64,000 nt of DNA from Moorella thermoacetica (GCF_001267405.1 NZ_CP012369.1:460001-524000), one strand, 5' to 3'. Positions 20,391 through 28,433 are shown, numbered from the stretch's first letter. The notes: generated by a model not told the origin, from the letters alone. Made by a program: numbers and translations.

Positions 20391-20420
20391 TCCCCCTTTC
20401 GGGAGGGGGATTTCCTTTTG
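20391..20420 (+). terminator. Weak terminator after minE
   Basis: TCCCCCT (20391-20397) pairs with AGGGGGA (20404-20410) around a 6-base loop, followed by TTTCCTTTT. Confidence 0.55.
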
Positions 20421-20439
20421 CCGGCAGGCCTGTGGGATT

Positions 20440-20474
20440 TTGTTATGGTCCTGGTGCCGTGCCTATAATATAAT
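20440..20474 (+). promoter_or_regulatory. Promoter of rodA
   Basis: TTGTTA at 20440-20445 and TATAAT at 20464-20469 have an 18-base spacer; a second overlapping TATAAT sits at 20469-20474. Confidence 0.6.
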
Positions 20475-20499
20475 GGAGGGGTGAAGGCGGGGGAAATTA

Positions 20500-21636
20500 A
20501 TGTTTGAGCGCAGACTATGGCGAAACCTCGATTATTATTTTGTTGGCGGCGTTATCGCCCTGCTGGCCATCGGCCTGGTGGTCTTGAATAGTGCTTCAGC
20601 TAATGTAATGCCTGATCCCTATTACTTTGTGAAAAAACAGCTCATCTGGATCTTATTCGGTCTGGTGGGACTTGTCGCTGTCCTATCTATTGACTATGAG
20701 CAGCTCAAGCACTACCACCTGCCCCTCTATGTTTTGAATATAATCATGCTGGCGGCTGTAGCCCTGGTAGGCCATGAAGCCAAGGGAGCCCAGCGCTGGA
20801 TTAACCTGGGTTTTTTCCTCCTGCAACCTTCGGAGTTTGCCAAGACCATCACCGTTATTACCCTGGCCTGTTTCCTCGATAAACGCCAGGGTAAGCTCAA
20901 CTGCTGGCAGGACCTGGTGGTCCCTTTTCTCTATGTGGCTGTTCCCCTGGTTTTGATTTTAAAGCAACCCGACCTGGGTACCGCCCTGGTGCTCCTGGCC
21001 ATCCTCTTTGGCATGCTTTATGTTAGTGGTGCCAACTGGAAACTGTTGCTTATGATCTTCGGCGGCGGCCTGTTGCTTACCGGGCTGGCTCTCTTTGCCC
21101 ATTTCCATTTCGGCCTGCCCCTGCCCTTGCAGGACTATCAGATGCGGCGGCTGGTAGTTTTTCTCAATCCCTATAACGACGGCAAGGGAGGGACAGGGGA
21201 GGGTTACCACGTCATCCAGTCCCAGATTGCCATCGGTTCCGGCGGTTGGTGGGGGGTAGGCCTGCACCAGGGCTCCCAGGTCCAGCTCAACTTCCTGCCC
21301 GAGGCCCACACAGACTTTATCTTTTCCGTGGTGGGCGAGGAGCTGGGGTTTGTCCGGACGGTAGGTATTATTGCCCTGTATTTTCTGGTCCTTTACCGTA
21401 TGATTCGGATCGCCGGCCAGGCCAAGGATATGTTTGGGGCCCTGCTGGTGGGCGGGGTAGCCTCCATGTTTGCCTTTCACATCCTGGTCAACGTTGGTAT
21501 TACGACGGGTATTATGCCGGTGACTGGGATCCCTTTGCCCCTCTTCAGTTACGGCGGCAGTGCCATGCTGGCCAATATGCTGGCCCTGGGGCTGGTTCTC
21601 AATGTTAACCTCAGAAGGCAAAAAATACTTTTTTAG
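20500..21636 (+). CDS. rodA: SEDS-family peptidoglycan glycosyltransferase RodA
   Basis: The 378-residue integral membrane protein has about ten transmembrane helices and SEDS motifs: KGAQRWINLGFFLLQPSEFAK, LKQPDLGTALVL, and the C-terminal FAFHILVNVGITTGIMPVTG with PLPLFSYGGSA. SEDS proteins polymerise lipid II with a class B PBP partner. The neighbouring mreBCD-mrdA favours RodA over FtsW or SpoVE, but sequence alone does not settle it. Its own promoter precedes it. Confidence 0.9.
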   Translation: MFERRLWRNLDYYFVGGVIALLAIGLVVLNSASANVMPDPYYFVKKQLIWILFGLVGLVAVLSIDYEQLKHYHLPLYVLNIIMLAAVALVGHEAKGAQRWINLGFFLLQPSEFAKTITVITLACFLDKRQGKLNCWQDLVVPFLYVAVPLVLILKQPDLGTALVLLAILFGMLYVSGANWKLLLMIFGGGLLLTGLALFAHFHFGLPLPLQDYQMRRLVVFLNPYNDGKGGTGEGYHVIQSQIAIGSGGWWGVGLHQGSQVQLNFLPEAHTDFIFSVVGEELGFVRTVGIIALYFLVLYRMIRIAGQAKDMFGALLVGGVASMFAFHILVNVGITTGIMPVTGIPLPLFSYGGSAMLANMLALGLVLNVNLRRQKILF

Positions 21637-21647
21637 AGGTTACTCTA

Positions 21648-21676
21648 TTGACAAGGGGTAACCCCTTGTGTATATT
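21648..21676 (+). promoter_or_regulatory. Sigma-A promoter of groESL
   Basis: A perfect TTGACA (21648-21653) and TATATT (21671-21676) are spaced by 17 bases. The -35 and spacer also contain a perfect inverted repeat, ACAAGGGG-TAA-CCCCTTGT (21651-21669), distinct from the CIRCE element downstream. Confidence 0.85.
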
Positions 21677-21688
21677 AGTAATTGGCTG

Positions 21689-21715
21689 TTAGCACTTGAG
21701 TCCGGTGAGTGCTAA
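21689..21715. promoter_or_regulatory. CIRCE operator (HrcA binding site) of groESL
   Basis: TTAGCACTT - 9 bases - GAGTGCTAA matches the CIRCE consensus except for the last base of the left arm (T for C). It lies between the promoter and the groES ribosome site, so HrcA would block groESL transcription until heat stress titrates it away. Confidence 0.95.
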
Positions 21716-21749
21716 CAAACCCCCAGCTCATGAAAGGAGGAGTTTTTAC

Positions 21750-22034
21750 ATGCTCAAACCACTTGCCGACCGGGTTGTCATCAAGGTCCTATCCAGCGAG
21801 GAAAAAACCCAGGGAGGTATTGTCTTACCGGATACCGCCAAGGAAAAGCCCCAGGAAGGGGAAGTAATCGCCGTTGGGCCGGGCAAAATCCTGGATAATG
21901 GCACCAGGGTAGCGCCGGAAGTCAAAAAAGGCGATGTGGTGGTATTTGCCAAGTATAGCGGCACCGAAGTAAAGTATGAGGGCCAGGAATACTTGATCAT
22001 CCGCGACAGCGACATCCTGGCAATTAAAGAATAA
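21750..22034 (+). CDS. groES: Co-chaperonin GroES
   Basis: The 94-residue protein starts at ATG 21750 (AAAGGAGGAG is 7-8 bases upstream) with [14 protein letters not shown], the family-typical N-terminus, and includes the mobile loop ([20 protein letters not shown]). GroES heptamers cap GroEL. It is controlled by CIRCE and followed by groEL after 40 bases. Confidence 0.98.
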   Translation: MLKPLADRVVIKVLSSEEKTQGGIVLPDTAKEKPQEGEVIAVGPGKILDNGTRVAPEVKKGDVVVFAKYSGTEVKYEGQEYLIIRDSDILAIKE

Positions 22035-22074
22035 GTAAACCTAGTAAATTTACCTGTTAAAGGAGGTAGTACCT

Positions 22075-23694
22075 ATGGCTGCTAAACAGCTGGCCTTTGA
22101 TGTAGAAGCCAGGCGGGCCCTGGAAAAGGGCGTCAGCACCGTTGCCCAAGCAGTGAAGGTGACCTTGGGCCCCAAGGGACGCAATGTGGTTTTGGAGCGT
22201 AAATTCGGTTCCCCGGTAATTACCAAAGACGGGGTAACCGTTGCTAAAGAAATCGAATTAAAGGATCCCTACGAGAACATGGGTGCCCAGCTCTGCCGGG
22301 AAGTGGCCTCCAAGACCAACGACGTGGCGGGCGATGGGACAACTACAGCTACCGTCCTGGCCCAGGCCATTATGCTGGAGGGCTTAAAGAATGTAGCCGC
22401 CGGTGCCAATCCCATTTTCGTCAAGAAGGGTATTGACCGGGCAGTTGAAACCGTAGTAGACGAAATCAAGAAGATCAGCATCCCGGTGGAGTCCAAGGAA
22501 AGTATCGCCCATGTAGCCTCCATTGCTGCCAACGAACGTGAGATCGGCGAACTCATTGCCGATGCCATGGAGAAGGTTGGCAAAGACGGCGTCATCACCG
22601 TGGAAGAATCCAAGGGTACTGCTACCACTGTTGAGGTAGTAGAAGGTATGGAATTCGACCGCGGTTATGTATCACCGTACTTTGTGACCAATACTGAAGC
22701 CATGGAAGCTGAGTTTGAGGAACCCTATATACTTATCCATGAAAAGAAGATCTCGGCCATCAACGACCTCCTGCCCCTGCTGGAGAAAGTCGTCCGTACC
22801 GGCAAACCCCTGGTAATTATTGCCGAGGACATTGAAGGCGAGGCCCTCGCCACCCTGGTGGTCAACAAACTGCGGGGCACCCTGAACTGCGCTGCCGTCA
22901 AAGCCCCTGGTTTTGGCGATCGCCGCAAGGCCATGATGGAGGATATCGCCATCCTCACCGGCGGCACCTTCCTCTCCGAAGACCTGGGGGTCAAGCTGGA
23001 GAACGTCGACCTGAATATGCTTGGTCGGGCCAAGAAGGTTAAAATTGCCAAGGAGAAGACCACCATCGTTGAGGGCTACGGCAAGAAAGAGGCTGTTGAC
23101 GGCCGGATAGCCCAGATTAAGAAACAAATCGAAGAAACCGACTCCGATTACGACCGCGAGAAATTGCAGGAGCGTCTGGCCAAGCTGGCCGGTGGCGTGG
23201 CCGTCATCCGTGTTGGTGCGGCTACCGAAACTGAACTGAAGGAAAAGAAACACCGGGTTGAAGACGCCCTGGCAGCTACCCGGGCGGCCGTTGAAGAGGG
23301 TATCGTTCCCGGTGGCGGTGCTACCCTGGTACACGCCATCCCGGCCGTGGAAAAGATCCAGGCCGAGGGTGACGAGGCTGTCGGTGTCAGGATTGTCCGC
23401 CGGGCTCTGGAAGAACCCCTGCGCCAGATTGCAGCCAATGCTGGTCTGGAAGGTTCGGTTATTGTTGAGCGGGTACGCAGCGAGCAACCCGGTATCGGCT
23501 TTGACGCCGTGAAGGAGGAGTATGTGGACATGATTAAGGCCGGTATCGTTGACCCGGCCAAGGTCACCCGCAGCGCCCTCCAGAACGCGGCCAGCATCGC
23601 CTCCATGCTCTTGACTACCGAGGCCATTATCGCCGAAATTCCCAAGGAAGAAAAAGCGCCTGCCATGCCGCCCGGTGGCGGAATGGATTACTAA
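22075..23694 (+). CDS. groEL: Chaperonin GroEL
   Basis: The 539-residue protein shows the full GroEL sequence: the ATP-binding segment [13 protein letters not shown], the [11 protein letters not shown] motif, the apical substrate-binding region, and a short Met/Gly tail ending GGGMDY. It starts at ATG after AAAGGAGG. Transcription is shared with groES. Confidence 0.99.
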
Positions 23695-23703
23695 AAGGCC
23701 GGC

Positions 23704-23735
23704 AGGGCCGGGGATAAACCCCGGCCTTCTTTGTT
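23704..23735 (+). terminator. Terminator after groEL
   Basis: GGCCGGGG (23706-23713) pairs with CCCCGGCC (23719-23726) around ATAAA, then TTCTTTGTTT. Confidence 0.9.
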
Positions 23736-23851
23736 TATCCCGGGGCCCATACCCGCACTAAGAGCGAAAATATTTACGCTATTTAAGGGAAAGCCCCCCG
23801 GATTATCTTTGCAACCAGGTATTCACCATGTTAAATTATAAATAATTAAAC

Positions 23852-23960
23852 CGGAGGGGCTCCTGTTAGGGGCCGAGAAAGGGCTAGTGAGCACCTGACC
23901 CGTTGACCTGATCAGGGTAATGCCTGGGTGTTCTTCCAAAAGAGGGCACCGGTTTTTTGT
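23852..23960 (+). promoter_or_regulatory. TPP (thi-box) riboswitch
   Basis: The conserved thi-box core is readable: GGGG and CCGAGA on the 5' side, then ACCCGTTGACCTGATC (near 23898) and AGGGTAATGCC before GGGTG. It binds thiamine pyrophosphate and represses thiamine synthesis genes. CCGG just before the aptamer and ACCGGTTTTTT at 23948-23958 suggest a terminator-type expression platform. It lies directly upstream of thiE. Confidence 0.9.
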
Positions 23961-23975
23961 TAAGGGGGGATACGC

Positions 23976-24584
23976 CTGGCCTGGCTCTATGTCATCAGCA
24001 ACCGCCGCCTAGGGGGCAGCAGGTCCCTGGTAGATCTGGCTGCCGGTATGGCGGGCGCCGACTACTTCCAGCTGCGGGAGAAGGATCTCCCTGCCGGAGA
24101 ACTTTATAATCTGGCCCGGGAGATAAAACGTGTTTTGCCTTCGCGGGTGCGCCTGATCATCAATGACCGTCTGGACGTCGCTATGGCCGCCGGGGCCGAC
24201 GGGGTCCACCTGGGTGAGGCCTCCTTGCCCACGGATGTGGCCCGCCGGTTGCTGGGGCCGGGAAAAATACTGGGTGTCTCCGTCCACAGCGTTGCTGCCG
24301 CCAGGCAGGCAGCGGCAGCCGGGGCCGACTACCTGCTCTTCGGCCATATCTTTCCCACAGCCTCCAAAGAGAGCCTCCCCCCGCGCGGGCTGGTCTCCTT
24401 AAGGGAAGTTGCCGCCAGTGTTGGTATACCAATTTTCGCCCTGGGGGGCATCACGGTAGACCGGGTCGCCAGCTGCCTGGCTGCCGGCGCCGGGGGCGTG
24501 GCCGTCATGTCGGGTGTCATGGCGGCCGCCGACCCGGCGGGGGCAGTCGCCGCCTACCGGAAGGCCCTGGACATGGTGGGGTAA
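23976..24584 (+). CDS. thiE: Thiamine-phosphate synthase (non-standard start codon)
   Basis: ThiE joins the thiazole and pyrimidine moieties to give thiamine phosphate. The TIM-barrel motifs are present: WLYVISNRRL (first strand), DYFQLREKDL, RLIINDRLDVA, GVHLGEASLP, GADYLLFGHIFPTASK, IFALGGIT. The first strand requires initiation before residue Leu-Tyr-Val, but the frame from its stop at 23961 to ATG 24048 has no ATG, GTG or TTG. CTG at 23976 lies 6 bases after a strong AAGGGGGG (23962-23969) and is the likeliest start. ATG 24048 lacks a Shine-Dalgarno and would delete the first strand. It is controlled by the TPP riboswitch. Confidence 0.88.
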   Translation: MAWLYVISNRRLGGSRSLVDLAAGMAGADYFQLREKDLPAGELYNLAREIKRVLPSRVRLIINDRLDVAMAAGADGVHLGEASLPTDVARRLLGPGKILGVSVHSVAAARQAAAAGADYLLFGHIFPTASKESLPPRGLVSLREVAASVGIPIFALGGITVDRVASCLAAGAGGVAVMSGVMAAADPAGAVAAYRKALDMVG

Positions 24585-24597
24585 GGAGTCAAGACAG

Positions 24598-24648
24598 GTG
24601 CAGGTAAGAATTAACGGTGAACCCGTGGAGGTGGGGTCAGGAAAATAG
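24598..24648 (+). pseudogene. thiS: Truncated thiS (sulfur carrier) remnant, 16 codons
   Basis: GTG at 24598, 9 bases after AAGGAG, opens a 16-codon frame reading MQVRINGEPVEVGSGK and then TAG. The first dozen residues match the N-terminus of ThiS (typically M-x-I-x-V-N-G-E-P-x-E-V). The ubiquitin-like core and the C-terminal Gly-Gly needed for thiocarboxylation are absent. It follows thiE by 13 bases in the riboswitch-controlled transcript. The call rests on a short match and on context. Confidence 0.6.
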
Positions 24649-24717
24649 ATTAGTCATAGCTCCCCCGGCCGGGCATATAAATATAACAAAGAAAATGCTT
24701 GTCCGGGGGGACGTGCG

Positions 24718-25452
24718 GTGCGCGACAACTGGGACTGGGAAGAGATCAAAGGTGAACCCCTCGGTGGGTGGTCCGGGCCGGCGCGGACCCTGCCACCGTC
24801 GCGGTATCCTCGTCGCTGGTTGCGGCAGGCCGTAGTTGCCGGCCTGCTCTGGCTCGGTATTACCCTCTTGTTCCGGCTGGAGGGCCCCGGGGTGCAGCAG
24901 TTGCAGGTGGGGTTACGCCACTACTTGGCCGACCCCACGGCCGATTATACAGCCGTGGTGGCCAGTGCGGTACGTTCGGGTATGTGGATGGATGCCTATG
25001 ACCGGTGGGTTTTTCATACTCTGAAAAACCCGGCCGCCGCTGTCCCAACAACGGCCAACCCTTCCCGGGTGGTCATGGCCCTGCCTCTTTCAGGGCAGAT
25101 CACCCGCCCCTACGGGCGAGTAGAAGAAGACAACCAGCAGTACTTCCATAACGGTATCGATATCCGGGCTGACGGGGAGACGGCCGTTAGGGCCGCTCTG
25201 GACGGGCGCGTCGTCAGGGTGGGGGAAGACCCGGTTTTAGGATTGGTAGTAGAGATTGACCACGGCCAGGGCCTGGTAACGGTGTATGGCACCTTGGGCC
25301 AGGTCAAGGTTACCAGGGGCCAGGAGGTATCCAGGGGAACAGTAATCGCTACCCTGACCGCTGGCAAGTCAGCCCGGCTCCACTTTGAAGTCCGCCAGGA
25401 CGGCCAGGCGGTAGACCCGGCGCCCTACCTGGGAGCCCAGGATAAGATCTAG
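24718..25452 (+). CDS. spoIVFA: SpoIVFA-like M23 family membrane protein
   Basis: The 244-residue protein has a single transmembrane helix at about 37-54 and a C-terminal LytM/M23 domain (about 120-240). It begins at GTG 24718 and ends 3 bases before the SpoIVFB-like M50 protease gene. In Bacillus this pair controls pro-sigma-K processing, with SpoIVFA as scaffold/inhibitor. The M23 zinc ligands His and Asp (FHNGIDIRA) and the final His (RLHFEVR) are present, but the first histidine of the HxH motif is arginine, so peptidase activity is doubtful. This fits a regulatory role. Gene position near min genes and rplU matches Bacillus. Confidence 0.82.
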   Translation: MRDNWDWEEIKGEPLGGWSGPARTLPPSRYPRRWLRQAVVAGLLWLGITLLFRLEGPGVQQLQVGLRHYLADPTADYTAVVASAVRSGMWMDAYDRWVFHTLKNPAAAVPTTANPSRVVMALPLSGQITRPYGRVEEDNQQYFHNGIDIRADGETAVRAALDGRVVRVGEDPVLGLVVEIDHGQGLVTVYGTLGQVKVTRGQEVSRGTVIATLTAGKSARLHFEVRQDGQAVDPAPYLGAQDKI

Positions 25453-25455
25453 ACC

Positions 25456-26337
25456 ATGCGTGTCGGCCGGTTGGGTTCGACGACCCTGGTCCTCAATGAC
25501 TACTTCCTGCTCCTCATGGGCCTTTATTTTCTCCTAGGGGTCCTTCCCCAGGCCCTGCTGCTCTTTGCGGCCGTGGCCTGCCACGAAGGCTGTCACGCCC
25601 TGGTGGCCAGCCGCCTGGGCTGGCAGGTCAAGAGCGTGGAACTTTTTCCCTTCGGCGGGGTGTCCCGCCTGTACAGGCCTGCAGGGTGGCGCCTGCGGGA
25701 AGAAGCCATCATTGCCCTTTCCGGGCCGGCGGCGAGTTCCCTCCTGGCGGCCGCGGTTACCCTGGCCGTTAATTACGCCAGGCCCGCACCGGTCTGGCTC
25801 CTCTTTTTCCGCCAGGTAAACCTGATTCTGGCCCTTTTCAATCTCTGGCCGGGGCTGCCCCTGGACGGTGGCCGTATCTACCGGGCCTTAAGGGCCCGGA
25901 GCCACGGCCTGGCCCGGGCTACCCTGGAGGGTTCTTACGGGGGACAACTGCTGGCCGTTTTTCTGGGTATTGGCAGCATCGCCGGCTTTTACCTGCACCT
26001 GGTGGACCTGCAGGGCCTGGTCCTGGCCCTCTTTATCTTTTACACAGCGCGGCAGGAGGGGGAGATGGCACCCTATATGTTCTGGCAGGACTTCTGGCGG
26101 CAACGGGGTATAAAAAAAGTTAACCCTTCCAGGGCGGGCCGGGTCTTCTGGCTGGTGGCCGACCCGGACCTACCTTTAAGCCGGGTGATCCGCTCATTTG
26201 CCCCGGACTCCTTTAACCTGGTGGCCATAGTGGGTCGGAAGGGCGGACTGGAGGGGATCGTTACAGAAACGGAAATTCTGGAGGAACTCCTCTCCGGCGG
26301 GAGTGCCACCACCCTCACCAGCTTGCTTAAAAAATAA
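25456..26337 (+). CDS. spoIVFB: SpoIVFB-like M50 intramembrane metalloprotease
   Basis: This site-2-protease-family enzyme of 293 residues has HExxH at residues 43-47 (ACHEGCHALVA) in a transmembrane helix and the second metal-ligand motif NLWPGLPLDGGR at about 131-142. About six membrane helices are followed by a C-terminal cytoplasmic CBS-like domain (from about 225: LPLSRVIRSFAPDSFNLVAIV). SpoIVFB cleaves pro-sigma-K in the mother cell. It is coupled to the upstream spoIVFA-like gene. Confidence 0.88.
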   Translation: MRVGRLGSTTLVLNDYFLLLMGLYFLLGVLPQALLLFAAVACHEGCHALVASRLGWQVKSVELFPFGGVSRLYRPAGWRLREEAIIALSGPAASSLLAAAVTLAVNYARPAPVWLLFFRQVNLILALFNLWPGLPLDGGRIYRALRARSHGLARATLEGSYGGQLLAVFLGIGSIAGFYLHLVDLQGLVLALFIFYTARQEGEMAPYMFWQDFWRQRGIKKVNPSRAGRVFWLVADPDLPLSRVIRSFAPDSFNLVAIVGRKGGLEGIVTETEILEELLSGGSATTLTSLLKK

Positions 26338-26368
26338 CTTCTTTTTGGAAGTCAAAGGCAAAAAGCTA

Positions 26369-26397
26369 TTGACATCCGGTGGCGGTGCCGCTATACT
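26369..26397 (+). promoter_or_regulatory. Strong sigma-A promoter of the nif-like locus
   Basis: A perfect TTGACA (26369-26374), a 17-base spacer and TATACT (26392-26397). It directs transcription into a leader with an inverted repeat and three successive terminators. Confidence 0.8.
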
Positions 26398-26407
26398 ACA
26401 TTTAAGT

Positions 26408-26429
26408 ATAGATACAGGGTCGTATCTAT
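26408..26429. repeat. 8-bp inverted repeat in the nif-like leader
   Basis: ATAGATAC (26408-26415) and GTATCTAT (26422-26429) are perfect complements around AGGGTC. It could be a protein operator just after the transcription start. As RNA it is a hairpin with a six-base loop having A at position 1 and G at position 4, the loop pattern bound by ANTAR antiterminators. Either reading is tentative. Confidence 0.5.
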
Positions 26430-26439
26430 TACGGCGAAG

Positions 26440-26478
26440 ACGCCTTAAACGGGTAAAAGCCCGTTAAAGGCGTTTTTT
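26440..26478 (+). terminator. First leader terminator
   Basis: ACGCCTTAAACGGG (26440-26453) pairs with CCCGTTAAAGGCGT (26460-26473) with one mismatch, followed by TTTTTT. Confidence 0.85.
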
Positions 26479-26526
26479 ATTTACCCCGGCACAGCTAAAT
26501 ATCCCATCAAAGGCGAGGAACTGGCG

Positions 26527-26571
26527 AAGGCGCTTTTCAGGGGCATGGGCTTCTGAAAGAGCGCCTTTTTT
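26527..26571 (+). terminator. Second leader terminator
   Basis: AAGGCGCTTTTCAG pairs with CTGAAAGAGCGCC(TT) with one bulge and is followed by TTTTTT. Confidence 0.8.
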
Positions 26572-26600
26572 GTATCAGTATCAGTCTCAGCCGGCAAAGG

Positions 26601-26632
26601 TGCCGTATCCCTATGGGGGTGCGGCATTTTTT
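26601..26632 (+). terminator. Third leader terminator
   Basis: TGCCGTATCCC (26601-26611) pairs over 11 positions (three G-U) with GGGGTGCGGCA (26616-26626) around TATG, followed by TTTTTT. It abuts the surviving part of the nifI2-like gene. Confidence 0.75.
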
Positions 26633-26638
26633 ATATCA

Positions 26639-26944
26639 CAAGCTGTACTGGGTTTTCCCGGCCTGACCGCCTGTAAAGTGCTGGGACGGGGGAAACAAAA
26701 GGGCATCCTGGGGGAAGTCACCTTCAATGTCAGCCCGGAACTGCAAAAGCAGGAAGGGGCCATGAAATATGTTCCCAAGAGAGTGATCTCCCTGGTTGTT
26801 GCTGACAAAGACGTACCCTTAGTAGTGGCCGTGTTAATAAAAATCAACCGTACCGGGAAGGTCGGGGACGGGCGCATCTTTGTCTGCCCGGTAGAAGAAG
26901 CGGTGCGGATACGTACGGGCGAAAGGGGCCAGGCTGCCCTGTGA
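26639..26944 (+). pseudogene. nifI2: 5'-truncated PII-like nitrogenase regulator (NifI2 type)
   Basis: The frame carries the C-terminal three quarters of a PII-family protein: GFPGLTACKVLGRGKQKGIL (T-loop region), YVPKRVISLVVADKDVPLVV, and NRTGKVGDGRIFVCPVEEAV, the PII C-terminal signature. The first roughly 25 residues expected of the family, including the initial beta-strand, are missing, replaced by a terminator hairpin and unrelated sequence. The open frame extends upstream to 26570 but that part shows no homology. In operons of the nifH-nifI1-nifI2-nifD type, NifI2 directly precedes nifD and inhibits nitrogenase when ammonium is ample, which fits this position 28 bases before nifD. Internal re-initiation (for example ATG 26762) cannot be excluded. 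Confidence 0.75.
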
Positions 26945-26972
26945 TTGCAAGTAGTAAAGGGGGAAGGAAACC

Positions 26973-28433
26973 ATGCCCATGGTAAAAATGAAGTGCGACG
27001 AGCTCATTCCCGAACGGTATAAGCATATTTACTACACGGAAAAAGGGCGGTCCGTCATTCCAGCCTGCAATATCGCCACCATTCCCGGAGATATGACGGA
27101 ACGCGGGTGTGCCTTCGCCGGTGCCCGGGGCGTAATAGGTGGGCCCATTGCCGATGTTATTGCTATGGTTCATGCACCCGTAGGGTGCGCCTGGTATACC
27201 TGGGGTACCCGCCGCCACCTGTCCGACCTCTATACCTGGGCCACTCCCACCCGCCTCACCAATGTGGCCTTTAACCGGCGCTACTGCGTCTGTACCGACA
27301 TGCAGGAGAAAGACGTGGTTTTCGGTGGCATAAAAAAGCTGGAGCAGGCCTGCCTGGAGGCCATCAGGCTCTTCCCCGAAGCGAAGGGGTTGATTATTTT
27401 CACCACCTGTACCACCGGCCTCATCGGTGACGATGTCCAGGCGGTGGCCCGGAGCGTGGAAAAGAAGACCGGCCGGCTGGTCTTCACCGCCGAATCCCCC
27501 GGCTGCTCCGGGGTGAGCCAGTCCAAAGGGCACCACGACTTCAACATCCAGTTTTACCGCCAGGTACGCAGTTTAAGGGAGCGGCGGCCGGAATTAAAGA
27601 TGCCCGAAACAGAGAAAACCCCGTACGATATTTGCCTCATTGGCGACTATAACATGGACTGGGACTTAAAGGCGATACGTCCCCTGTTTGAAAAGATGGG
27701 TTTGCGTATCGTGGCCGTTTTCTCAGGGAATGAACGCATCGAAAACCTGGTCAAGATGCCGGACGTCAAATTGAACGTGGTCCACTGCCAGCGCTCCGCC
27801 GAATATATCGCCCATATAGAGAAGGACGGCTATAACATCCCCTTTATACGGGTCTCTCTCTACGGTATCGAGCAGACCTGTAAGGCCCTGCGGGAAACGG
27901 CTGCTTTCTTCGGCCTGGAGGAGCGGGCCGAAGCGGTGATTGCCGAAGAGATGGCCCGGGTGGAAAAGAGCCTGGCCTTTTACCGTGAGAAGCTCCAGGG
28001 TAAGCGGGTGGCCATCTATGTGGGCGGGCCGCGGGTCTGGCACTGGATCAAATTGATGGAGGAACTGGGCATGCAGGTGGTGGCAGTAGCCTGCACCTTT
28101 GCCCACGAAGACGACTACGAAAAGATCAATGCCCGGGCGCCGGAGGGGATGCTGGTCATCGACGCCCCCAATGAGTTTGAGCTTGAAGAGATGCTCACGT
28201 CAACTAAACCCGATCTCTTTTTAACTGGCTTGAAGGAGAAATATCTGGGGCGCAAAATGGGTATTCCCACGGTGAATTCCCACTCCTACGAGAAGGGCCC
28301 CTATGAGGGGTTTGCCGGCATGGTTAATTTCGCCCGGGATATCTACCAGGGCATATACGCCCCGGTATGGAAGTTCCAGTGGGGCCTCGACAGCACGCCG
28401 GGTATGACGGGGAGGGATGAGCAATGCAGTTAA
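26973..28433 (+). CDS. nifD: Nitrogenase component 1 alpha-chain-like protein (NifD/VnfD/AnfD)
   Basis: The 486-residue protein is full length. P-cluster ligands are in place as Cys46 (RGCAFAG), Cys72 (APVGCAW) and Cys136 (TTCTTGLIGDD), and the cofactor ligands as Cys262 (VVHCQRS) and His427 (NSHSYEKGPYEGF). Segments such as CTDMQEKDVVFGG, TTCTTGLIGDD, GVSQSKGHH and the ARDIYQGIYAPVW tail look more like the alternative (V- or Fe-type) alpha chains than classical NifD. A dedicated delta subunit gene is not present. The flanking regulator is truncated and the beta-chain gene is reduced to a fused fragment, so a working enzyme cannot be made from this locus alone. The frame itself shows no damage. 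It starts at ATG after GGGGGAAGG. Confidence 0.9.
   Translation: MPMVKMKCDELIPERYKHIYYTEKGRSVIPACNIATIPGDMTERGCAFAGARGVIGGPIADVIAMVHAPVGCAWYTWGTRRHLSDLYTWATPTRLTNVAFNRRYCVCTDMQEKDVVFGGIKKLEQACLEAIRLFPEAKGLIIFTTCTTGLIGDDVQAVARSVEKKTGRLVFTAESPGCSGVSQSKGHHDFNIQFYRQVRSLRERRPELKMPETEKTPYDICLIGDYNMDWDLKAIRPLFEKMGLRIVAVFSGNERIENLVKMPDVKLNVVHCQRSAEYIAHIEKDGYNIPFIRVSLYGIEQTCKALRETAAFFGLEERAEAVIAEEMARVEKSLAFYREKLQGKRVAIYVGGPRVWHWIKLMEELGMQVVAVACTFAHEDDYEKINARAPEGMLVIDAPNEFELEEMLTSTKPDLFLTGLKEKYLGRKMGIPTVNSHSYEKGPYEGFAGMVNFARDIYQGIYAPVWKFQWGLDSTPGMTGRDEQCS

Noticed and set aside
26570-26638. First 23 codons of the open frame before the nifI2-like gene
   Set aside because: They overlap the T-run of one terminator and the whole of the next, and show no PII similarity, so they are not counted as part of the gene.
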